This document shows, piece by piece, positions 12,477 through 23,077 of a DNA stretch of 64,000 nt. The stretch's first letter is position 1. The number at the start of each line of letters is the position of its first letter. The stretch covers positions 37,623,793 through 37,687,792 of the forward strand of contig NC_077238.1 in NCBI RefSeq assembly GCF_947179165.1, read 5' to 3'. Source of the DNA: Solanum dulcamara (taxonomy: Eukaryota; Streptophyta; Magnoliopsida; Solanales; Solanaceae). Made by a program: the position numbers and the translations under genes. The notes below the pieces were generated by a model. The model was not told the DNA's origin. It made no database searches and saw nothing but the letters and a program-made list of their open reading frames with translations.

Positions 12477-14121
12477 ATTGCCCTACAAAAGCCTTAGTAG
12501 CTGCCTCAGGTCTCTTAAACTATGTTCTACTATAGGTTTGCTTTCATGTCTTAGCTAGTAGATCCACTTATAGCGTATGTACATGACCCACCTAGCGGGG
12601 TAGAGTCTACAATGGCAAGTAGATTCCCCTTTCTTCCGTTATACTCCATGTTATAGCTCGCATGGTATGATTTTTGATTATGGTTATATCCCATATATGT
12701 ATGATCTCTTATGTACTTTCATGATTTCAACTATGCCTTTCAAATGTTTTTGATCATTATGATTTTCTTATGACTTTACTTATATATTTTTACCATGTAC
12801 TTTACTTGATCGTTGCTTCTTATGCGTTATATTGCATGAAATACCCTCATACTTAGTACATTCAAATGTACTAATGCATATTGTTGCCTACATTATCTCA
12901 TAATATAGGGGATGGGGATCATGCACCTATCACACGTGGCTAGTAGAGTTTTCTTATCGGCGAAGTGTTTGATAAGTCCTCATCTATCGAAGACTAGTTA
13001 TGAGTTGCTTGTTTCATTTCAAAGACTTTGTTATATTTCATTTTGAGGGTGAGCTGAAGACATGTCTTAGCCCTCACCCTTCTTAGGTAGTAGAGGCAGT
13101 TGTTGGGCCTATGCCATGAAGTCTATGTAGTCAAGTTTACTCTTCTTTCATGATTCATGTTAAGACTCTTTCTATGTTATTTCCGTACTTACTTTACCTT
13201 ATGCATGCTTATGATAACTCATGAGGCTTGGTTGGTGCCCTTCGGGATTTTGATCATCGTGTTATAACTAGGCCCTAGGTTGGGTCATGACAAAACCTCG
13301 CCATCGTGATGACCACTTGGTCTACCCCCCACTGGAAGCCCTTCGCAATCGCGGCTAGGGGCCTCGCAATCATGATTGCTACATTGAGTGCCCCTCCAGA
13401 ATTACGAAGGCTTCATTGCGATCGTGATCAAGAAAAGTATTGGCACTAGAAGGAACTGCACCAGCTCAAACTTGACCTTTGAAAAAGCTCTGATAAGGTT
13501 CTAGGGATTCGTTCAGAATCCTGTGTGCACAAACAGACTATGTTACCCCACCAAATTCGATGTTCTAGACTCAACGGTGTAGTCTGAATTTCCATCCTAG
13601 ATCATCTCGATAAGAAGTGTGTCCCATACCCAAGCACCAATTAAACCAAACTCTATAAAAGGGCTCGAAATGAGACAAGAAGCCTCAAGACACACACAAA
13701 AGGTTATTTTAGACCAAACTCAACATTTCGGGGCTAACTGCGATGGAGGAATTTCAATTTAAGTGTGTTTTCTAAGAATATTGACCAAAGTCAACCGTAG
13801 GCCAAATATCAAAGGCATCTCAAACTTGTACAGAATGTCTCGATACTCGTGCCAACTAAGCTACTAGATTCTTTAGACATTCCAGAGGTGATGGAACTAT
13901 CATAATTAGTTCTGAGGTCATTTACCTGTATTTTTGACCGAAGTCAACTTTTTAAGTTATATGAACGTCAAACATGAAAAACTGCATAGAATCCAAATAA
14001 ATGACCATACGACTGAGCTATCAGTGCCAGCAAGTCATAAATGACTTGGGGTCACAATAGGAAAGCTTTAAATACTGGATTTAATGAGTAGATCAAAAAT
14101 GACCAGGTGGTCATTACAACA

Positions 14122-16090
14122 TCCACTACTTAAAGCACTTTTGTCCTTGAAAGTCAAGGACGATACAGTCTCAGAACACAAAAAGATGAAGATGCTAGGC
14201 CCTCAAGATCTGCCAGACCCAAGGCACCCTCACAAAATGAGAAATGCCATAATAGATCTCCGGTCCAAGTTAAAACCCCAAACTTTCCTCAAAACTTCAG
14301 GAACTTCCCCAAATGTTTAATTAACACCAATTCCCAACCATCTGAACTAAAAGAAACCGAAATTATCTAAAGATCTCAAGGAGCTTGAGACCATGCTAAA
14401 ACTATCGAATTTGAACAGATGTCAAAACCCAAGCGCAAGAGAACCAACATTACTATGTGAAGTGCATACCTTAAACTCAAATTCAACATCTCTGCCTAAT
14501 TGAATCAAACCTAGTGACATGCCCGCTACATCTGAGTCAAACCACCACCGCATAAAAACTACAAAACCAAGCAACCAGCCAGAAATAGTAATTGCCACTT
14601 GACTCACATTTCGAAATATCCAACTTATGGCCTATGTCCCAAATCACCTAAAGTCAACAACTTAAGCCCAAAATGGGAAATCCCCAAAATGAATAAGATA
14701 CCCTCAGAAAACGGAACCAATAAGAAGACTTAGGACCGAAATGACAAAGGCTCATGCCATGAAATCACAAAATATCCCATAACACAAATTTGAGCCAACC
14801 CTTCCAAACCAGGAGCAAAGTTGATCCAATAAATAGTTAACAACATATCAATCCCACCAAAAGTGACCCAATGGAACTGAACCGCCGCAGCAAACACCAT
14901 AAGTCAACCCACTAGTGTAAGTCTAAGCTAACCACCCAAACTCAAGAGAAACTGAGCTGGAAGGTAGCTAGTAAATAGATCAACCCAGCAAAACCATCCC
15001 AAATAAAGATTAACCACCGCATGTAACACTACAAGCTAACCACAATGACACACGCGAACCTCACACTCTGAACAAGAAACAAAGAGATGATCGAACGAAT
15101 TATTTTGATCCCATCCTGCAGTTGAACCTCCTAAGAGAAATTCCAATTTGTTCACAGAGGCTAATGTTTGAACCTCTCAATGCACACCCCAACATATGAC
15201 CCATCTCAAGAGCCTAATCCTTTTGAATCATCGAGACAACCGCTTTAGATTACCGGTAGAACAAAGGCACCATTTGGAATCACCGAGACTAAAGGGAGTC
15301 CTAGTTGTAAAGTAAAAAATGTCTGTACCTAAAATTTCCAAAACATATTGACTGACCACCTAAAAGTCCATAAGTCACAAGATCACACCATGGCTAATTT
15401 GGTAAACCATGACTCATCAATATGAATATTCTCTCTCCACAATCACCCCTCTTCTCTAACTATTGGTCAGTCACAAGCATTAGAAAACCACCATTTCCAT
15501 GAATTCAATAGAACCCTTTTATATGAAACTTCTAACTAAAACATCACTTTACTTAGAATAACTAGAGATAATTCATTTCCAGTCTTCCCAACTCAAACAT
15601 AGCCACCTGACACCGCATCACACACCCATTCATAATGATAATTTAACCATCAAGCTTACTATGAAGAAACAACCCAGACAAATAGAAGGAACAGACCATA
15701 ACTTCACTACTGTAGGAACTAAGAATAGAAAATCGAACAAAGAAAGAATCGGTGAATGACATCTATAGTAGACCACCACAGCTACTGACACACCCTTCTC
15801 TCAGCAGCAACCTCACACCAGCTAAGCACACTAGGGAGGCAAACTAGGAAGATGGAAGGACTAAACCAAGAAAACTCTAGAACAGCTAAACAAAAACCCA
15901 CCAGAGCAATAAACTAAGCTCAACATCCATAAGGTATAACTCTACCACTAATGTAACATAATAGTAAAACCAACATGATCCACTACTAAATGAAATCAAT
16001 TATGAAAGATAAGCACATACACATAAAATCAAGTAAAGTGGTAATAATAATAATTGGCAAGTAATCAGGCTATGTAAGCACACCTACATA
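14122..16090 (-). mobile_element. Element 1, internal non-coding part
   Basis: This lies between the end of gag (to the right) and the 3' LTR (to the left) on the minus strand. No RT, RNase H, integrase or protease signature was found in any frame. It is collinear with 60073-62100 of element 2, which shares many blocks, so it is a real part of the family and not a chance insertion. The minus-strand sequence next to the LTR reads AAGTAGTGGA, standing where a polypurine tract is expected. Confidence 0.6.
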
Positions 16091-16093
16091 GAG

Positions 16094-17320
16094 CTAAGTA
16101 GAGAAATTATCTGACTCACAAGATGAATATAACGAGTCATGTAAGCAATAATGGGCCCAAAGATCCCAATAACTATACACTACAAGCAAGGAAGATCCTA
16201 GAAACAAATTCACACAAATATGATCGACACCTAGAATCTTATCCTCTATCGGGCCTATAGGAGCATAAGATGGAATTGTTCTGACCCCAACCCAAACACC
16301 CATATAGTAACTTCAACACTCGAGCCACTACCTTTAACCGAATATCCCTAGGCCCTATGAGCCTGGTCCTGCCAAGCCTATCACCTACGATATGTGAATG
16401 TAGGACAATCCCTAACTAAATGTCCCAACTTATTGCATGTATAACACCTCATACTAACTACAACTCACTGAGATAGCCTTGATGGAATAGAATGAACCTC
16501 AGAACCTAGATGCTCAAAAGGCACACCCTAAGAAGTCTGATGTGAACTATGTCTACCGTGGATATCATAACCTGTCACAAGACTGCCTAAAACCTGAGGT
16601 GTTCCCATATTAAGTCCGGTAGGTCGAGGGTGAAGGTAACTCTCCCGAGGATGATGCCTTCCTCAAAGTGAGGTGCTACCTCTGCTGCGCTGATGGTAGG
16701 ATCTCCTATGTCCACCTCTATAAGTCTCCATACATGCATGCTCCATAGACCTCACATAACTGACCACCTGGGAAAAGTAGAACCAATTTCTATCAAGTAT
16801 TGTGATGCTAGACAGAGCGGCAAAATCAATTCCTCAATAAACTAGTGAGTCATATCTCGCTCTATAGGAAACAGTGTAGGAGCATGGCTTGTCCACTCTA
16901 GAAACTCTATTTCATACTCAAAGACCGATGAAGAACCATACTGAGGATGTACAAGTCCAACCCTGGGTTGGGAATCACTCTGTGCACCCAAAACTACTCC
17001 TGCCTATTATTGGGAAACATCTCCGACCTTAAGGTCTATGCCTAATGAAGGCTTCATCTGTCTATAAACTGAAACTTGGGTAGTATATGCTGATACTCTG
17101 ACCATGCCCATCGGAAAGCTCTTACTATCCATCTAAGGAGGAATGATTTCCAAGAAAGTATTTAGAGGTTGATCAAGGAAGTTTTAGATGATAAAGAATC
17201 AATAATGGAGTTTTTCTAAAATGCACTATAACCTCTCGATGATAGGATACGAGCATTTCTGCACCGATCTATGGGACACTACTAGTCATTTACTCTTATA
17301 CCGACAATACTAGTAAACCT
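16094..17320 (-). pseudogene. Retrotransposon Gag of element 1, broken
   Basis: The minus strand downstream of the primer-binding site carries Gag-like sequence in several broken frames. A complete zinc knuckle is encoded at 16414-16446: C-YT-C-NKLG-H-LVRD-C, the CX2CX4HX4C nucleic-acid-binding motif of retroviral nucleocapsids. A related Gag frame is seen in element 2 (62833-63069). Gag would package the element RNA into particles. With no pol in the element, mobility would have depended on proteins from a relative. Stops and frameshifts prevent translation as one protein. Confidence 0.6.
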
Positions 17321-17322
17321 AA

Positions 17323-17334
17323 GCTCTGATACTA
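17323..17334 (-). other. Primer-binding site (initiator tRNA-Met type) of element 1
   Basis: The minus strand reads TAGTATCAGAGC, one base from TGGTATCAGAGC, the complement of the plant initiator tRNA-Met 3' end. It lies 3 bases from the LTR edge at 17338, as expected for a reverse-transcription primer site, and fixes the element as minus strand with its 5' LTR on the right. Confidence 0.8.
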
Positions 17335-18498
17335 CTTTGGCACAATCAAAATTTTTAATTCATGATAGCACCTACTGTCAACCCACCAGTAGGTAAGCCT
17401 AACCCCATATTCGAAAACCATAGACAACGGACCATCATGAGCTAAAGGAAAGAATTGAAAAATAATAATATTAATAATAAGAAAAGAAAAATGAGAATAA
17501 TATAACAAGATAACCGCCAAGACCTTGTATCAATCCGTAGTCGAGCTACTAAACAAAATAAGGAAGTACAAGGTTTATATAGATACAATGATAGTGCATC
17601 TGTCTCTGAATATAAAATAAAGACTAGTCCAAGTCAAAACAAAAGGAGATATGCAACTCTGAACGCCAAGATCTCACCTAAGTCTCCAAAAAGAGAGAGC
17701 TGCTCCGCACGATATCCAAACCAGTAAACAAATTTGATCTGCAGGGTGCAGAAGTATAGTATAAGTACCAACAAGTGGCACTCACTAGGCATCAGCCGAT
17801 TGACCTACAAAGATAAAATAAGTATAAATAACATGTAAGCAAGGAGTGTATATCACAAGTAACTACATAATAATAGAAAGCTCATAATAAGTAACAAACT
17901 GATATAAATAGCGAGAGTAACCGAGGAATAAGTAGATGAAACCATGGACATACTTGTAGGTGCCAGCCCAGAACCTAGACACGGTGATACTCTAAGAAGA
18001 AGAACAACTAAGTGACAATCTACTAACAAAAGTAAATACAGATATCACATAAAGGAATAAATGACCGCATCAACAAAATCCTGGCACAAAAGGTTAGATA
18101 AATAAGAACATGGGCAATAACTATCTTCAAATAAGAGACCACCCTTTATACCGCCATAAGTTCACAAATAGTCAGACAATACCTCCTGAGCTCCTATGTC
18201 CCAGGAGGTTCATTCACAAATAGGTAAACCCGCACAGCATCCCATACTACCTAAAGGTATAAACAACTATGCTGGGATAGGCAATACACATATTAATGAG
18301 AGTTATGCAACAAAATTAGTTGTACCATCAGTTTCAAGTGCCTCATATCAAGATATATACACCAACTTCCATTCCCGGCCAGGAAGTGGAACCAATGTGC
18401 CTCTCCGGGATCACCATGAGGGGCTCAAGAATGCCCCTATATACCTGTCTGATTTTGATCAAGGTCTTATATCAGTATACACACACATGAAAACACAC

Positions 18499-18514
18499 AT
18501 ATATATATATATAT
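18499..18514. repeat. (AT)n run at the left pararetrovirus junction
   Basis: A CA/AT-rich tract ends in a short AT microsatellite exactly where LTR homology stops and pararetroviral sequence starts. AT dinucleotide repeats are known junction sites for endogenous pararetroviruses in plants. Confidence 0.8.
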
Positions 18515-18900
18515 TAATACATGTAATGAATTTTATAAACCAACATACATCATGTACAAAATACTAGCAAAAGATTTAGATATCAAAACCAATTTAGTAC
18601 TAGGATTACATTTCCTTATATAAAATAATGGAAGTTGTTTATTTTCTAGAGATGGAATAATGTTATTTATAAATACAACGTATACTCCGGTACAAACTAT
18701 ATAACCTCCTACAAAAGGAAGATCCCAAATCAAAGACGTAACAACTCCTACTAAAGATCGAACTCCATATTGTGACGACTATGGAGACACGAGTATTTTC
18801 TCCCCTTCACAATACCTGTATGAAGAATATGATGATTATTTAGAATAATCGTACCAAGAAAATGATTATACCTTAATAAATCTAGAGACTAAATCTTATA
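18515..18900 (+). pseudogene. Pararetroviral polyprotein, protease-side remnant
   Basis: Upstream of the RT segment a + strand frame has hydrophobic protease-like sequence (VLGLHFL) followed by an acidic, tyrosine-rich linker. Several stops interrupt it. Position before RT and weak similarity suggest the C-terminal side of the aspartic protease. The D-(S/T)-G active site is not visible, so this is tentative. Confidence 0.35.
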
Positions 18901-19149
18901 ATTTTTAGAAAGGAATAAATACGATAGGAATGATAAAAAATCCTAAAGATTTAGATTGCATAATAGCAATATTAGATGAAATGAAAATAATTAATGAAAA
19001 CCATTAATACATTGGGGTTGTAATAAAATCATGTGTAAACTATACATAATCAATCCGGAATATACCATAAAAATAGTCGCTATAGAAGCTAATATTGAAG
19101 ACATAGAAGAACTTAGTAAACAAATTAAAGAACTATTAAAATTAGAAGT

Positions 19150-19770
19150 AATAAGATGATCTACCTCTAAACATAGATCTGCTAAATTTATGGTAAGGAA
19201 CCATAGTGAGAAAGTAAGAGAAAAATCTAGAATGGTAATAAATCATAAAAGATTAAATGATGATACTAGAACAGATGCATACAAGATACCAGAACAAAGT
19301 GAATTAATTAATAGAATACAAGGTAAAAAACTATTTAGTAAATTCGATTGTAAATATGAATATTAGCAAGTAAAAATGCACCCAAAAATCATAGAATGGA
19401 CAACATTCACTTGTCTAAAAGGACATTTTGAAAGGCTCACCATGCCTTTTGGTTTAAAAATAGCACCGTCCATTTTTCAGCAAAAAATGGACGATATATT
19501 TGGAGACTACAAAAATTTTGTACTAGTTTATGTAGATGACATTTTAGTATTTAGTAAAGACATCCAAGAACACTTAGAACACCTACAAATAGTTTTTAGA
19601 CTATTGATAAAATACGAAATAATAATTAGTAAAAATAAAATGGAATTATGTAAAACACATATTAATTTCTGAGGAGTAACCTTAGAAGATGGAGAAATAA
19701 AGCTCCTACCACATATCGCTAAAAAGGTACTAGATATGCCAGATAAATTAGACAATACAATTTACAAAAA
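19150..19770 (+). pseudogene. Pararetroviral reverse transcriptase, broken
   Basis: The frame covers the RT core: a KFDCKYEY segment (19341-19364), then a stop, then a 98-residue open stretch (19376-19669) with RLTMPFGLKIAPSIFQ and the catalytic YVDD at 19529-19540. It ends at a stop after the THINF segment. The MPFGL...F(Q)...YVDDILVFS layout is that of Caulimoviridae RT, which copies the pregenomic RNA to DNA. The two key Asp residues of YVDD remain, but at least two stops in the domain rule out function. Confidence 0.8.
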
Positions 19771-20360
19771 ATCTTAGGCCTTGTAAATTATGCTAGAAAT
19801 TTCATTCAAGACTTAGGAAAAATAGAAGGACCTTTATATGCAAAGACAGGAAGTAAGGGTCAAAAATACTTTAATGCAGAAGATATTAAATTGGTAAAAC
19901 AAATAAAAGAAAAAGTTAAAAATATACCAGACTTAAAAATATTCTTAGAATCTGATTACTTAATAGTCCAAACTGATGGAAGTTAGTTAGGGTGGGTGCT
20001 GTTTTAAAGGCCAGACCTAATAAATATAGTAGTAAAAATAAAGAAAGAATATGTGCATACCAAAGTGGTAAATATAAAGAAAAAGAAAATACGAGTAGCA
20101 TAGACACCGAAGTATTAGCAATAATATACGGGTTAAATAGCTTTAAGTTATACATCCTAAATAAAGATGAAGTAGTAGTAAGAACAGACTGTGAGGCAAT
20201 AGTTAAACTTCATCAGAGAATAAATAGTAAAGCTAGTAGTTGATGGATAAACTTTATGGATGTTATATATATCTATAATACTATAGTTTTTGAATATGTT
20301 AAAAGAAAAAACAATGATTTAGTTGATAAATTAAGTAGACTACAACTCAAAACTAACTGA
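19755..20360 (+). pseudogene. Pararetroviral RNase H domain, broken
   Basis: This follows RT after a frame change. It begins with the connection motif LGLVNYARNFI (about 19779) and has QTDGS near 19970, the first RNase H aspartate. It then continues with SIDTEVLAI (about 20100), RTDCEAIV (about 20190) and VDKLSRL (about 20325). These match the D-E-D pattern of retroelement RNase H. A stop directly after QTDGS and a TGATGG stop at about 20241 break it. The frame ends at TGA 20358-20360, 17 bases before the next ATG. Confidence 0.75.
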
Positions 20361-20377
20361 TACAATGTTATTTCAGC

Positions 20378-21213
20378 ATGAGACCAACTGGCCAACAGCC
20401 ATTAGTGAAAGCCAAGGGCATAGCCCAACCAGATTCATACGCCCAGACTCTATTCGGTAAGATTAATTTCAAACCTCAAAGTAGGGTAGACATGATGGAA
20501 AGATTTTACTTTGATAAATTTAATTTAATTTCCTACCCTTAGTATAATTTATCTTTTAGAATAATACCAGAATGTACGTTAGACAAAATCCAAAAATATT
20601 TAGTAGATAATCTATGGATAACATATAATAAAAAAGACAAGAAACATTTTATCGCAGCTAATAATGCACTATATCAATACTTCTTGGATAAAACAGAGAA
20701 AATAAGTTTAAATATTAAGTAGTTATACATGGTAAGACAAATGGTATTTTTCATACTTGGATAGAAGTGGTAGACTCTATAAACGAAGTTAAAAACCCTC
20801 TTTTCAAAGGATTTAATACCTTTATCAAAGCTTTAGACTATGCTAGAGGAATGCTTGGGCCAAACTATTATATTTCTCCAACCCCTCAGACAAAGCCCAA
20901 CCCAAACTCCTCAATACAACATTCAGAAAGACATAGATAAGATAATTTTATGTGATCATTGTTCTACCATGACTGAGGCCTTCAAAAGATTCAATGCAAA
21001 AAATAAGGCCATCATTCAGGAAAATATGAGACTCATAAAGCAAATCGAGACTTTCCAAGGTAAGTTTGTTCCTAGAACAGATACAAGTACACAGACCCTA
21101 GATATGAGTTCTCCATCTCAAACAAAAATGGATGAGAAGAGTGTGCATTCCCCTCTGAATGCTAAGAATATACTATATCACATTAAGATACAACTAGTCC
21201 AGTTCAAACGGTA
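20378..21213 (+). pseudogene. Pararetroviral 3' ORF with viroplasmin (inclusion-body/transactivator) domain, broken
   Basis: An ATG at 20378 follows the pol stop closely, as in caulimovirids where the transactivator gene is next. The central part (20722-20870) encodes a viroplasmin/RNase H1 N-terminal-type fold signature: HGKTNGIFHTW, then NPLFKGF and ALDYARGML. Further on is a charged, coiled-coil-like stretch with FKRFNAKNKAIIQENMR (about 20980). In caulimovirids this protein forms viroplasms and allows reinitiation of translation. Several stops and frameshifts interrupt the copy. Confidence 0.65.
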
Positions 21214-22089
21214 GACGGTAAAGACATATCAAATCCTGTGGCATAGTCTAAAGCTTCGGTAAAGGAAAGTATAGAGGATTCTAACTCTAAATCCAGGATT
21301 GTGGCCCAACAGTGATTCACAAACCTAACCGGGTAAAAACCACAACACCAAGGCTCCAAAATAGGTGCTACAATAGTGAAGGACACTAAGACTCAAAAAT
21401 TCCCACCAATAACGGCTACACAATCTAAGGCTCAACCCAAACTCAATTCTATAGCATAATTCTGCCAACCACTATAAACATCGGACAAGCCACCTAAAAT
21501 AGGTTAATTAAGGCCAAACTAAGGCATAATCAATAATCTACCGAATACACAGAGAGTTTCATAAAGTCAACATAGCCTAAGGCTTATATTTGGACAAGGA
21601 AAGAAGAAACTAGGAATCGAGCCTAACCCATCCCAGACAATTCCAACCACAATTAATTTATACTAAATAAAACATCATGAAGCTCAATCTAAGGAATGAA
21701 GACAGTAGCCTACCTCGAAGACGAACACGTATGCCCCAAGTCCACTTCTTGATAGCTTTCAACTCCAAATTCCTCCAGGCTATCAAAATACCGATTACCT
21801 TGTAAATTCGGATGTCTTAACACTAATATTGCATTTTATGGAGATAGACCCAAAATTGGATCAAAATGGAATTGTGGGAACCGCAATAGGAATTTTGAAA
21901 TCAACTCCGTAAAAGGTTTTAAACACATTATTGAGCTTGTACCCAAAATAGGGCACAAATTGATTCTCAAAATGAGATAAATCAGCCCAACAATTTAAAT
22001 CACCATTAAATATTTAAAGCTAAGCTAGGAAAGCCCCTTTGGGGTTGAAATTACCTAAAACCATCACCTTGCATACTTCCCCGAACATA

Positions 22090-22560
22090 GAGTAAGGGCA
22101 TGAGAATGAGGCAAGGCAGAGTAAGGGCAACATGTCCTTATTTTAGAGGAGGTCTTCCAACTATGATCAATCAGCGGTGAGTACACCTACTCCATATAAT
22201 ATGTATGATCAGCAAGGACAGAGTTACCATAATTCTAGAGCCCAGGGTTCTCAATCCTAGGTTAGTATGACTCAAGGTTTGAAGGAAAAATACCTTGTTT
22301 CAAGTGCAGTAAGCTACACTTGGGAGAATACAGAGAGGGGAAGAATGGTTATTATATATGTAGCCAGCTGGGCCATTTTTAGAGGGAGTGTCTGACATGG
22401 GGTAACAGAGCCCAATCTTCTACCATAATACCACCAACTAGAGGTAATTAGATGGGCACTACTTTAGGTATGGGCAGAGGTACAAATCATCTATATGCCA
22501 TGGGTAGTTGCCAAAATTAGAAGAACTCCCCAGATATTATGACGAGTATGATTTGAATCT
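22090..22560 (+). pseudogene. Gypsy Gag, C-terminal fragment with zinc knuckle region
   Basis: The + strand shows the end of a chromovirus-type Gag: a Q/S/Y-rich linker, then FKCSKLHLGEY and YYICSQLGHF...REC. The latter corresponds to the double knuckle CxxCGKxHxGxC...CfxCGQxGHFxREC. The first Cys of the final knuckle is Tyr, and a stop lies inside it. The 5' LTR and most of Gag are missing; the fragment abuts the truncated element 1 LTR near 22090. Confidence 0.65.
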
Positions 22561-22583
22561 TTACTCCTGATTGTAATGTTTAG

Positions 22584-22850
22584 ATGGATCCAGGTGCCAC
22601 ATTATCCTTTGTATCTCCTTATGTGGCTAGTAGATTTGATAAAATTCATAAGTGTCTTCTTGAGCCTTTCAGTATATCTACTCCTGTTGGTGAGTCTATC
22701 TTAGCTGCGAGGGTCTATAGAGATTATGAGGTGTTTATCTATCACAAGGATACCATCGCTGAATTAGTTGAGTTGGACATAGTTGATTTTTATGTGATTC
22801 TTGGCATGGACTGGCTATGTGCTTGTTATGTCTCTATTGATTGTTGAACT
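22584..22850 (+). pseudogene. Gypsy aspartic protease fragment
   Basis: An 87-residue open stretch begins MDPGATLSFVSPYVA, containing the catalytic Asp of the D-x-G-A motif. It continues through ISTPVGES and ELVELDIVDFYVILGMDWL, the conserved C-terminal half of gypsy retropepsin. It ends at a stop just after the SIDC segment. The domain cuts the Gag-Pol polyprotein in active elements. It is collinear with the RT that follows. Confidence 0.85.
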
Positions 22851-23077
22851 CGGATTGTTAACTTCAGTTTCTTAAATGAGCCTGTCTGAGAATAGAAACA
22901 AAGCCTTATTGTGCCTAAGGGTAAGTTTATCTCCTACTTTAGGTCCAGAAAGTTTATCTCTATGGAGTGTACTTATCTTATCATTAGAGTCAAAGATGAC
23001 AGTGTTGATTTTCCTACTCTTGAGTCAATCCCGATTGTAAATGAGTTTCCTAAAATATATAATCCATCCTTATAGAG

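Larger units (their letters stand above)
8770..13292 (+). mobile_element. Solo LTR inserted in the element 1 LTR (itself split by another LTR)
   Basis: The left end TATAAAACCCCC is TGTAA(A/C)ACCCC with TG decayed to TA. The right end is GGTTGGGTCATGACA. A perfect 5-bp target duplication AAACC flanks it (8765-8769 and 13293-13297). Outside the duplication, element 1 LTR sequence resumes with the same TCGCGATCG-type motifs. Without the nested LTR at 10176-12476 the length is about 2.2 kb. There is no internal region, so it is a solo LTR. From 8860 to 9310 it holds about a dozen imperfect CACGG(N)CCGTG palindromes. Confidence 0.8.
5975..14121 (-). mobile_element. Element 1, 3' LTR (minus strand), split by a nested insertion
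   Basis: The left end (TATTACGATCCAATTTCTCAAG from 5975) matches the left ends of the related LTRs at 17338, 43643 and 63289. The right end is at CATTACAACA (14121), followed by TCCACTACTTAAA, which on the minus strand is the usual run-in to a gypsy LTR. Removing the insertion 8770-13292 and one TAAACC-type target copy leaves an LTR of about 3.6 kb. The corresponding LTR of element 2 ends with the same sequence at 60072. Coordinates include the nested elements. It has no coding capacity; the short + strand frames within it are incidental. Confidence 0.7.
18515..21250 (+). mobile_element. Endogenous pararetrovirus fragment (Caulimoviridae, solendovirus-like)
   Basis: A + strand block of about 2.7 kb carries, in order, a protease-like tail, reverse transcriptase, RNase H and a viroplasmin-type domain. 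That order is typical of caulimovirids and not of gypsy elements, since no integrase follows RNase H. The sequence is AT-rich and unlike its surroundings. It lacks coat and movement protein regions, the intergenic region and any terminal structure, and is broken by many stops. It is a dead genomic fossil. The genus-level call (solendovirus-like, as in tobacco vein clearing virus relatives) is inference from overall resemblance. Confidence 0.75.
17338..22090 (-). mobile_element. Element 1, 5' LTR (minus strand), split and truncated
   Basis: Sequence from 17338 to about 18510 and from about 21255 to 22090 aligns by eye with the LTRs at 5975 and 43643. Between the two pieces is pararetroviral DNA. 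Compared with the 5975 copy, about 0.6 kb of LTR (matching roughly 7130-7700) is missing at the insertion. The right end stops near 22090, well short of a full 3.5-kb LTR, where gypsy Gag sequence begins. The 123-residue frame at 18196-18567 is only LTR sequence. Confidence 0.65.

Noticed and set aside
10176..13292. Apparent terminal inverted repeats (TGTCACGACCCAAGC ... GGTTGGGTCATGACA) suggesting a DNA transposon
   Set aside because: The two ends belong to LTRs of opposite orientation. The perfect AAACC duplication pairs 8770 with 13292, and 10176 pairs with TGTTACA at 12476.
14084..14320. 78-residue + strand frame
   Set aside because: It straddles the LTR/internal boundary of a minus-strand element and has no similarity to known proteins.
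18196..18567. 123-residue + strand open frame
   Set aside because: It lies in the LTR of element 1, its sequence aligns with non-coding LTR at 6905-7120 and 44600-44830, and its end is a CA/AT repeat.
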